DNA of 5,276 nt from a bacterium. Its GTDB lineage: Bacteria; Patescibacteriota; Minisyncoccia; UBA6257; Brennerbacteraceae. How positions within the stretch are numbered: position 1 is the first letter of the stretch; the number at the start of each line of letters is the position of its first letter. Positions 1 to 3,986 of the stretch are shown here, piece by piece. Under the pieces are notes generated by a model. That model ran no database searches, had not been told where the DNA came from, and saw only the letters and a program-made list of their open reading frames with translations. The translations under genes and the position numbers were made by a program. Location: assembly GCA_027310425.1 (NCBI GenBank), contig DAIDAW010000029.1:1-5276 (forward strand). Reading direction: 5' to 3'.

Positions 1-4
1 GTAA

Positions 5-23
5 TGCTGCGGGACAAGGACTC
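5..23 (-). pseudogene. Duplicated 3' end of tRNA-Gln (outer direct repeat)
   Basis: These 19 bases are identical to 349-367, which is the 3' end of the intact tRNA-Gln (last 16 bases, 352-367) plus the three bases after it. Only the 3' half of the acceptor stem and part of the T arm are present, so this is not a working tRNA. Identity stops abruptly at 23/24, where a terminal-repeat sequence begins. The simplest reading is a target-site duplication made when the element at 24-348 entered the tRNA 3' end. The downstream side (positions 1-4, 'gtaa') would be the original flank of the tRNA. Confidence 0.85.
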
Positions 24-24
24 T

Positions 25-47
25 CTTCGACAGGCTCAGAGTAAACT
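25..47 (+). repeat. Left terminal inverted repeat of GIY-YIG element
   Basis: Begins CTTCGACAGGCTCAG and matches the right tip (326-348, minus strand) at 18 of 23 positions. It starts one base after the tRNA-derived direct repeat ends. The core TTCGRCARGCTCAG resembles short palindromic repeats that I recall as common in CPR and some other bacterial genomes; that recollection was not checked here. Confidence 0.65.
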
Positions 48-62
48 TCTCATCCTATCCCA

Positions 63-88
63 GCACTCCGTCAAACTCACTGCAAGCT
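63..88 (+). repeat. Internal inverted-repeat copy overlapping the nuclease 3' end
   Basis: Reads GCACTCCGTCAAACTCACTG onward and matches the minus-strand sequence of 326-351 at 22 of 26 positions, a better match than the outer left tip. It has the same orientation as the outer left copy at 25-47. The stop codon of the GIY-YIG gene (77-79) and its last codons lie inside it, so the ORF fits almost exactly between this copy and the right tip. It may be the true left end of a smaller core unit (63-351). Confidence 0.65.
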
Positions 89-322
89 CTTATTTATTAA
101 GACAAGCTTCTTCTTTCTGCTCCACCCCTTCAGTTGCCGTTCACGTTCTGCCGCTTCTGTTTTTGAATTGAATTGCTCCTTATATACTAGCTCAATTTCG
201 GAAAACTTTTTTGTGAAGAAAGACTTTTTATTCCTATGCTCTATGAGCCTTAGCTCCAAATTATTTGTCATACCGGCATAAAACGTCTTCCGGTCGCAAT
301 TCAATATATAAACGTACCACAT
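77..322 (-). CDS. Small GIY-YIG nuclease-like protein (81 aa)
   Basis: A single-domain GIY-YIG protein of the URI/YhbQ-like type; the family cuts DNA or RNA using the Tyr, Arg and Glu of the fold. Visible motifs are VYI at residues 4-6 (the GIY position), YAG at 15-17 (the YIG position), Arg25, His29, the helix with E61 in RERQLKGWSRKKK, and Asn77. The length is normal for stand-alone members. The ATG at 320-322 (MWYVYIL) is chosen because the family starts directly on this strand; the open frame runs upstream to a TTG inside the tRNA, which is not a credible start. No good Shine-Dalgarno is seen, because the upstream bases are the right inverted repeat. The stop lies inside another inverted-repeat copy. 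It is the only gene of the 24-348 element. All key residues seem present, so it may be active. Its role in mobility is inferred. Confidence 0.85.
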   Translation of the reverse strand: MWYVYILNCDRKTFYAGMTNNLELRLIEHRNKKSFFTKKFSEIELVYKEQFNSKTEAAERERQLKGWSRKKKLVLINKSLQ

Positions 323-325
323 ATT

Positions 326-348
326 AGCTTGCACTGAGCTTGCCGAAG
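326..348 (-). repeat. Right terminal inverted repeat of GIY-YIG element
   Basis: On minus it reads CTTCGGCAAGCTCAGTGCAA and ends four bases before the nuclease ATG. With the adjacent bases 349-351 it can form a short hairpin (GCACT at 347-351 with AGTGC at 331-335) just after the tRNA 3' end. It may therefore also act as a 3' trailer structure of the tRNA transcript. Confidence 0.65.
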
Positions 349-350
349 TG

Positions 351-421
351 CTGCGGGACAAGGACTCGAACCTCGGTTTTCAGGGCCAGAACCTGACGTC
401 CTACCACTAGACGATCCCGCA
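351..421 (-). tRNA. tRNA-Gln (anticodon CTG)
   Basis: A full cloverleaf can be drawn by eye. The acceptor stem is TGCGGGA/TCCCGCA with discriminator G73 at 351. The D arm is GTCT-AGTGGTA-GGAC. The anticodon stem is TCAGG/CCTGA with loop TTCTGGC (anticodon CTG at 387-389, reading CAG). The variable loop is AAAC, and the T arm is CGAGG-TTCGAGT-CCTTG. The U1-A72 pair and G73 are typical of bacterial tRNA-Gln. CCA is not encoded (the trailer reads GCAC), so a CCA-adding enzyme is required. Positions 37 and 38 are G and C, where tRNA-Gln usually has A and U. The gene is flanked on both sides by GIY-YIG insertions that duplicated its ends, and its first 15 bases are also the last codons and stop of the upstream nuclease ORF. 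Confidence 0.93.
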
Positions 422-661
422 CTGTTTCATCTTCCGTAACAGTTCACGTTTCCCGTTTGCGGTCTTATAGAAACGCTCCTGACGAAATGCTTCGTATGCA
501 TCACTATACGCCTCTTCGTATACAAGTTTCAATGGTTTCCGGTGCCGTGTAGAAACCACCTTCCCTTGATTATGTTCCTTCAAACGTTTTTGTGTATCAG
601 AAGTACATCCGATATAGAACTCGCCGTCCAATGAACTCTTGAGAACATATACGGACTGCAT
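407..661 (-). CDS. Small GIY-YIG nuclease-like protein (84 aa) overlapping the tRNA
   Basis: A stand-alone GIY-YIG domain protein. Motifs are VYV at residues 4-6, YIG at 16-18, Arg26, His30, the helix YEAFRQERFYK with Glu62, and Asn69 before GKRELL. It is a different sequence type from the other nuclease here (YIGCT...EHNQGK..ST against YAGMT...LKGWSRKKK), so the two are not recent duplicates. I chose the ATG at 659-661 because an AGGA lies 9 bases upstream; an ATG at 665-667 is only 3 bases from it. The longer open frame starts at a TTG inside a tRNA remnant. The last four codons and the TAG stop lie inside the tRNA-Gln 5' end, so the tRNA D arm supplies the stop. Likely transcribed from the old tRNA promoter upstream of 723, ahead of the tRNA itself. 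Function beyond nuclease fold is unknown. Confidence 0.85.
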   Translation of the reverse strand: MQSVYVLKSSLDGEFYIGCTSDTQKRLKEHNQGKVVSTRHRKPLKLVYEEAYSDAYEAFRQERFYKTANGKRELLRKMKQCGIV

Positions 662-670
662 ACACATATA

Positions 671-674
671 TCCT
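671..674 (-). promoter_or_regulatory. Shine-Dalgarno AGGA derived from a tRNA D arm
   Basis: On minus, AGGA is followed by 9 bases and the ATG at 661. The AGGA is the 3' strand of the D stem of the duplicated tRNA fragment (GGTAGGA). It decides the start of the GIY-YIG ORF and shows that tRNA sequence has been taken over as a translation signal. Confidence 0.5.
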
Positions 675-682
675 ACCACTAG

Positions 683-712
683 CCTCGCCCATGGCCGGGC
701 TACGGCCGAGGG
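683..712. repeat. 30-bp GC-rich palindromic insert in the tRNA remnant
   Basis: A GC-rich block in a much poorer surrounding. CCTCG (683-687) pairs with CGAGG (707-711), and inside it GCCC (687-690) pairs with GGGC (697-700) around the loop ATGGCC. It is absent from the intact tRNA at the matching place (410/411). It looks like a small palindromic element of the kind that spreads in bacterial genomes. Its minus-strand TCGGCCGTAGCCCGG distantly resembles the TTCGGCAAGCTCAG core of the other repeats, but not enough to call them one family. Confidence 0.6.
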
Positions 713-734
713 ACGATCCCGCAATACAACGAAG

Positions 735-740
735 ATTTTA
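735..740 (-). promoter_or_regulatory. Probable -10 box of the original tRNA-Gln promoter
   Basis: On minus this is TAAAAT, five of six bases of the -10 consensus. Transcription would start near 728, about five bases before the first base of the tRNA 5' remnant (723), which is normal spacing for a tRNA gene. No clear -35 box is visible. After the insertions this promoter would drive the GIY-YIG ORF first and the intact tRNA second. Confidence 0.4.
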
Positions 741-771
741 CAACATTTACAGAAAAAACGAAAGGGGTGCG

Positions 772-780
772 TGCTATACT
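772..780 (+). promoter_or_regulatory. Extended -10 promoter for the plus-strand gene pair
   Basis: TGCTATACT is a near-consensus extended -10 (TG, one base, TATACT). Transcription would begin near 786-788, only about five bases before the ATG at 792. The following gene would then be essentially leaderless, in keeping with the lack of a Shine-Dalgarno there. It is divergent from the tRNA promoter 30-40 bp away. Confidence 0.5.
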
Positions 781-791
781 ATACCAATAGC

Positions 792-1205
792 ATGTCCATG
801 AAATCATACAAAGCCTATTCGCAGATTTTCCTGGCGCTTGCGCTCGCGGTCATCGCCGTGCTCCTCGCAACCCAATTCCCGAAATTCCAATCCTTTTTCA
901 AGAGTTCCGTGCTGCCGACCGATTCGAACGGACCCATCGCAAACCGCGCCACCATTACCGCTGACGATAACGGAAAAATATTCACCTATCCGCTGACGTC
1001 GCGCTTCACCCTGCTCCTGGACAAAACCCAGTATCCGCCGGGAAAACTCTTCTGGACTCCGGAAACGATTATCGGCAAAATAAGCAATGTGCAAGCATCC
1101 GAATCGCCCAACCTTATTCCAACACGTTTCGAAGCAGCGCAGCCAGGCACGACTGTAATCCGCAACAACGATTTCTCCGTTACTATCATAGTAACAACGG
1201 AATAA
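792..1205 (+). CDS. Small membrane-anchored protein with an extracytoplasmic domain, function unknown
   Basis: I do not recognise this 137-residue protein. Residues about 11-28 form one hydrophobic segment (LALALAVIAVLLA) preceded by Lys and Tyr, so it is either a signal anchor or an uncleaved signal peptide; no lipobox cysteine is present. The remaining ~105 residues are rich in Thr, Ser and Pro and alternate like beta strands, ending in a pattern (AAQPGTTVIRNND then TIIV) reminiscent of small bacterial Ig-like or chagasin/I42-like beta sandwiches. That likeness is only a suggestion. Start choice: the ATG at 792 or the one at 798; both fit a leaderless transcript from the extended -10 at 772-780, and the longer open frame upstream runs through promoter and tRNA sequence. 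The stop is 4 bases from the DedA gene, so the two are likely co-transcribed. Confidence 0.7.
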   Translation: MSMKSYKAYSQIFLALALAVIAVLLATQFPKFQSFFKSSVLPTDSNGPIANRATITADDNGKIFTYPLTSRFTLLLDKTQYPPGKLFWTPETIIGKISNVQASESPNLIPTRFEAAQPGTTVIRNNDFSVTIIVTTE

Positions 1206-1209
1206 TGCC

Positions 1210-1809
1210 ATGATCGACACGATTGCCTGGGCGCGCGCGCTCGGATATTTGGGAATCGCCGCGGTTATCTTTACAGAAACGGGGCTTCTCGTCGGTATCG
1301 TGCTGCCTGGCGACAGCCTGTTGTTCAGCGCGGGATTCGTAGCTTCTCTGGGTTATGGAGCAATCGTGCCGCTTGTTGCTTTCTCGTTTCTTGCGGCGGT
1401 GCTCGGTGACTCGACCGGATACGCGCTCGGGAAAAAATACGGACCGAAAATCTTTTCCAAAGAACAATCGCTTTTCTTCGATAAACAGCACGTGGCGCGC
1501 GCCGAAGCATTTTACAAAAAACACGGCGGTAAAACCATCATCCTGGCGCGCTTTCTTCCGGTTATCCGCACGTTCGCGCCGGTGCTCGCCGGCGTAGGAT
1601 CTATGCGTTATCGCACGTTTCTCGCCTACAATATCGCCGGCGCAGCTTTGTGGACAGGCAGTATGACGCTTGCCGGCTATTTCCTCGGCACAGCAATCCC
1701 CAATGCCGACCGCTACGTGCTGCCGATTATCGCAGTCATTGTCATCGCATCGTTTCTGCCGGCCGCAATACCGTTCGCGAAAAGATATATGATCAGAAAC
1801 AAGAAATAG
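1210..1809 (+). CDS. DedA/VTT-family membrane protein (199 aa)
   Basis: DedA (SNARE-associated/VTT fold) proteins are integral membrane proteins; characterised members recycle undecaprenyl phosphate or phospholipids across the inner membrane and affect proton homeostasis and drug resistance. Family marks seen are ETGLLVG..LPGDSLLF near residues 23-39 with Glu23 and Asp35, GKKYG at 74-78, and ARFLPVIRTFAP at 113-124 with Arg114 and Arg120. The 12-residue Glu-Asp and 6-residue Arg-Arg spacings agree with the functional E39/D51 and R130/R136 of E. coli YqjA/YghB. Hydrophobic segments lie at about 13-33, 51-67, 136-160 and 169-190, with two re-entrant-like stretches. The length is normal. A weak GGA lies about 8 bases before the ATG; coupling with the preceding stop at 1203-1205 is likely. 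The exact substrate cannot be read from sequence. Confidence 0.93.
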   Translation: MIDTIAWARALGYLGIAAVIFTETGLLVGIVLPGDSLLFSAGFVASLGYGAIVPLVAFSFLAAVLGDSTGYALGKKYGPKIFSKEQSLFFDKQHVARAEAFYKKHGGKTIILARFLPVIRTFAPVLAGVGSMRYRTFLAYNIAGAALWTGSMTLAGYFLGTAIPNADRYVLPIIAVIVIASFLPAAIPFAKRYMIRNKK

Positions 1810-1829
1810 GCCCACACGGCCTATTTTTT
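1804..1829. terminator. Intrinsic terminator shared by convergent genes
   Basis: ATAGGCC (1806-1812), loop CACAC and GGCCTAT (1818-1824) form a perfect 7-bp stem, extendable by A-T pairs, followed by TTTTTT on plus. The DedA TAG stop (1807-1809) is within the stem. On minus the same hairpin is followed by TTTCTTGTTTC, so it may also end the minus-strand cluster, whose last stop lies 9 bases away at 1838. Confidence 0.8.
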
Positions 1830-1837
1830 GTTTTTCC

Positions 1838-2284
1838 CTACGATTTCCGTGTCATCCGGAGAGCTTGCATGAGAATTTCTAATGCCCTTTGATATTCCAT
1901 TTTTTTATCGACGCGAGCTATGCGATGCAACTCTTCGGATTCGCCTTTCTTTTGTCCCACAGAAATTTTCCTATCGATGAACTGACGCAGCGTCATTTCC
2001 GCATCTTCATTTCGAAAATTCATATACCACGATTCTAAAAGCTGATATGTAGAAACTGCTTGAAGTTTCTTCGCTCCCTCATCGCTAAAAGGAGATTCCC
2101 TGCCAACCAACACCGCCAAAAGTTTCCTCGCATGTCCCAAAACTTTAGTATCCTGCTCTTCTAAAAACGCTACCGCCTGCTTCAGCTTTACAACTGCTTC
2201 CGGATTGGTCGAGAAAGACCGCGTCTCATCCGAACCGTCCGGTTGTTCAGGATTCTTTTTAAAACCTGGAAAATTCATATTCAT
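1838..2284 (-). CDS. Hypothetical soluble protein downstream of ftsX (148 aa)
   Basis: I do not recognise this protein. It has no signal peptide or membrane segment, is highly charged, and after a Pro/Asp/Ser/Thr-rich N-terminus (residues about 1-28) looks almost all alpha-helical: a Leu/Lys/Glu-rich helix around 31-62 and two or more helices from 72 to 148. It begins 4 bases after the ftsX stop, so it is probably translated from the same mRNA; two close in-frame ATGs (2284 and 2278) could both serve and neither has a strong Shine-Dalgarno. It ends just before the shared terminator. Its place after ftsEX suggests, but does not show, a link to division or simply to the operon. The usual partner of FtsEX is an extracytoplasmic coiled-coil or hydrolase protein; this one has no export signal. 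Confidence 0.75.
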   Translation of the reverse strand: MNMNFPGFKKNPEQPDGSDETRSFSTNPEAVVKLKQAVAFLEEQDTKVLGHARKLLAVLVGRESPFSDEGAKKLQAVSTYQLLESWYMNFRNEDAEMTLRQFIDRKISVGQKKGESEELHRIARVDKKMEYQRALEILMQALRMTRKS

Positions 2285-2288
2285 TTTA

Positions 2289-3200
2289 TTATGCTTCTTT
2301 CAAATACTTGCGCATCGCCAGGTACGTGGAAAACGTCATAATGACAAAGCCGGTCACCACCTGGAAAACGAACATTTTGAAAATGTTCTGTTTGAAAAAT
2401 TCCAAAGAATTGATCTCCGGAATAAATGAAGCAAGGCGCGGCGAAAGCCAAAGAATTCCGATCCAGAGCGTTATCATCACCACAAGCGAAGCAAAGAGCA
2501 CTGCCGCAAACCCCATCATCACGAACGGCCCGCGAATAAACCATTTCGGCGCCCCGACCAGTTTCATGACATTGATTTCCTCGCGGAAAGAATAAATCGC
2601 CAGGCGAATCGAATTGAACGATACCAGCACCGCGAGGCCGGTAAACAAGATGATTATCACGATCCCCGCTTGCTGGACCGCGCGCAGAATCGCGTTCAAC
2701 CGATCAATAACCGTTTTATTTTCCGTGAAGTTGATTTTTGCGATGCTGTCCTTGAACGGCGCCCCCTGAATAAATGCCACGATCGACTGATAAGATTCGC
2801 TCGATTTCGCCTTGATATTGAGCGATGCCTGCAAAGGATTGCCGCCCAATTCTTCGAGCGCATTCGTGACGACGTCATTGCCGGCATGGCGAATTTTAAA
2901 CGCCTGCAATGCCTGATCACGCGACACGTACGTTACGGATTCGATATCAGGAATCTGCGCCAGCATATCGCGCGCTTTCAAAACGTCCGCTTCCGCAACT
3001 TGCGTATTGAAGTAAATGCTCAAGTCAATTTTGTCGCGAATGACTCCCACGATTTCTCTGGTCAAAAAATCAAACAAGAGGAGGCTCGACAGGATGAAGA
3101 GCGTAACGGCCATAATGCCGATGACGGCAATCGAAAGGCCGAAATTGCGGCGGAAATTCTTCCAGCCCGATTTTATGATGCGTTTGAATGCGGCAAACAT
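2289..3200 (-). CDS. ftsX: Cell division permease-like protein FtsX (303 aa)
   Basis: FtsX is the membrane half of the FtsEX complex, an ABC-type machine at the septum that does not transport but activates peptidoglycan hydrolases. The sequence shows the standard plan: a short cytoplasmic N-terminus, TM1 at about 21-44, a large extracytoplasmic domain at about 45-176 (the hydrolase-regulator docking part), then TM2 177-200, TM3 225-252 and TM4 275-297 with a short C-terminal tail. The conserved cytoplasmic coupling stretch REEINVMKLVGAPKWFI lies at 207-223. The length is typical. The ATG at 3200 is 2 bases past the ftsE stop; AAGGA sits too far upstream (about 20 bases), so translation is probably coupled to ftsE. 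The gene downstream follows after 4 bases. Confidence 0.95.
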   Translation of the reverse strand: MFAAFKRIIKSGWKNFRRNFGLSIAVIGIMAVTLFILSSLLLFDFLTREIVGVIRDKIDLSIYFNTQVAEADVLKARDMLAQIPDIESVTYVSRDQALQAFKIRHAGNDVVTNALEELGGNPLQASLNIKAKSSESYQSIVAFIQGAPFKDSIAKINFTENKTVIDRLNAILRAVQQAGIVIIILFTGLAVLVSFNSIRLAIYSFREEINVMKLVGAPKWFIRGPFVMMGFAAVLFASLVVMITLWIGILWLSPRLASFIPEINSLEFFKQNIFKMFVFQVVTGFVIMTFSTYLAMRKYLKEA

Positions 3201-3202
3201 GA

Positions 3203-3892
3203 TTATGTAATAAGATATTTTCCTTTTTCTTCGTCGCGCACGAGTTTTCCCTGATCAAGGATAACAACCCGGCGCTCAAGCGAATCAACGATTTCTTTGT
3301 TGTGGGTCGCCAAGAGCACCGTAGTCCCCAGTTCGTTGATTTTCAAAAGCAGCTTCACGATTTCAAACGTATTGAGCGGATCGAGATTCCCGGTCGGTTC
3401 GTCGGCCACGATCATATCCGGACGCTGCGCCAGAGCACGCGCAATCGCAACGCGCTGCTTCTCGCCCCCGGACAGCTCATGCGGAAAATTCTTCGTGCGG
3501 TTGGAAAGTCCGACAAGTTCGAGCACCTGCGGCACGTCGCGTTTGACATATTGATCCTCAATGCCTGCAACTTCCATGGCGTACGCGACGTTTTCGTACG
3601 CAGTCCGGTCGGGAAGAAGTTTATAATCCTGGAATACCATGCCGATCTGCCTGCGCAGCTTGGGCAATTCGCCCGCCGGAAGCCTGTGCACGTCTTTATT
3701 TTCAAACAGCACTTTACCCTTGGTCGGCCGCTCCTCGGCGATGAGTAATTTCAGAAGTGTTGATTTTCCCGCGCCGGATTTTCCCGCAAGTGAAACGAAC
3801 TCTCCCTGTTCAATCGCAAGCGTTACATTATCGAGCGCAATCGAATGAGAATTGTATATTTTCGAAACTCCCTCAAAAGAAATGATTTTCAT
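3203..3892 (-). CDS. ftsE: Cell division ATP-binding protein FtsE (229 aa)
   Basis: FtsE is the cytoplasmic ATPase of FtsEX. All ABC motifs are present: Walker A GKSGAGKST at 37-45, Q-loop Gln88 in VFQDYKLLPDRT (typical FtsE wording), signature LSGGEKQR at 140-147, Walker B IVADEP at 161-166 with Glu165 catalytic, NLD D-loop, and His197 in THNKE. The start chosen is the ATG at 3890-3892 (MKIISFEGVSKIY), where family similarity begins and which gives the normal length. The frame stays open for 29 more codons up to a TTG at 3979, but that part is repeat-like non-coding sequence. The Shine-Dalgarno is weak (GGG directly before ATG). It lies 97 bases after prfB, with a candidate promoter at 3996-4024, and is followed at once by ftsX. 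Confidence 0.95.
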   Translation of the reverse strand: MKIISFEGVSKIYNSHSIALDNVTLAIEQGEFVSLAGKSGAGKSTLLKLLIAEERPTKGKVLFENKDVHRLPAGELPKLRRQIGMVFQDYKLLPDRTAYENVAYAMEVAGIEDQYVKRDVPQVLELVGLSNRTKNFPHELSGGEKQRVAIARALAQRPDMIVADEPTGNLDPLNTFEIVKLLLKINELGTTVLLATHNKEIVDSLERRVVILDQGKLVRDEEKGKYLIT

Positions 3893-3902
3893 CCCGGAAA
3901 AT

Positions 3903-3934
3903 TGACTTACAACATATGACCGATGACTTACAAC
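3903..3934 (-). repeat. Direct repeat in the prfB-ftsE leader
   Basis: TGACTTACAAC occurs at 3903-3913 and again at 3924-3934, a 21-base period, with a partial TGACC copy between. On minus the motif reads GTTGTAAGTCA. It lies in the otherwise unexplained 97-base gap between prfB and ftsE. It could be a binding site in the leader or simply a simple-repeat insertion. Confidence 0.5.
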
Positions 3935-3986
3935 CTGCTTTGCGCGAACGACCCCCCATCCGTCACAGCCATAAGCCAAATGTCAT

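Larger units (their letters stand above)
24..348 (-). mobile_element. 325-bp GIY-YIG mini-element in the 3' end of tRNA-Gln
   Basis: The unit lies between perfect 19-bp direct repeats (5-23 and 349-367) that are copies of the tRNA-Gln 3' end. Its two tips are imperfect inverted repeats: 25-47 read on plus and 326-348 read on minus match at 18 of 23 positions, with shared core CTTCG-CA-GCTCAG. The tips abut the direct repeats, apart from one extra base at 24. The only gene is a GIY-YIG nuclease ORF (77-322). Inverted-repeat tips, a target duplication and one nuclease gene together are what an autonomous or recently active insertion would show. I know of no named IS family with this layout. The mechanism is inferred, and the repeats could instead be REP-like palindromes that happened to collect here. 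Confidence 0.65.
399..723 (-). mobile_element. GIY-YIG cassette in the 5' end of tRNA-Gln with its direct repeats
   Basis: The tRNA-Gln 5' end (399-421, 23 bp) recurs at 671-682 plus 713-723, split by a 30-bp insert. The 249 bp between the copies (422-670) are almost entirely the GIY-YIG ORF. This looks like an insertion that duplicated 23 bp of the tRNA and so regenerated it downstream. Unlike the unit on the other side, I see no terminal inverted repeats at 422 or 670. Alternatives are a decayed tandem tRNA array in which the upstream copy lost its 3' part to the ORF, or repair of a nuclease cut that copied the target. Confidence 0.6.
671..723 (-). pseudogene. Duplicated and interrupted 5' end of tRNA-Gln
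   Basis: Bases 713-723 and 671-682 together repeat all 23 bases of the tRNA-Gln 5' end (acceptor strand, bases 8-9 and D arm up to base 24) without mismatch. A 30-bp palindromic insert splits it at the D stem/loop border. The rest of the tRNA is missing, so it cannot make a tRNA. Its position just below a credible promoter suggests that it marks the original 5' end of the tRNA gene. Confidence 0.85.

Noticed and set aside
1..100. CRISPR array from the recurring TTCG-CA-GCTCAG motif
   Set aside because: Only three imperfect copies in mixed orientation, with irregular spacing and no spacers.
5..723. A tRNA gene split by introns, or a trans-spliced/permuted tRNA made from the 671-723 and 5-23 pieces
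   Set aside because: A complete contiguous tRNA lies between them, and the two pieces together lack the anticodon arm.
662..724. N-terminal extension of the GIY-YIG ORF from a TTG at 724
   Set aside because: It is translated tRNA remnant and palindrome; AGGA plus ATG at 661 gives the normal family start.
746..751. TTTACA as a -35 box for the 772-780 promoter
   Set aside because: The spacer to TATACT would be 23 bases, too long; the extended -10 needs no -35.
1186..1815. 209-codon open frame on minus, opposite the DedA gene
   Set aside because: Arg/Cys/His-rich shadow of a well-conserved DedA reading frame.
2670..3254. 194-codon open frame on plus, opposite ftsX
   Set aside because: Shadow frame full of Arg, Phe and Asn; the minus frame is unmistakably FtsX.
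3893..3979. 29-codon N-terminal extension of ftsE from a TTG
   Set aside because: Covers direct repeats and a promoter leader, has no FtsE similarity, and the family starts at MKIISFEGV.
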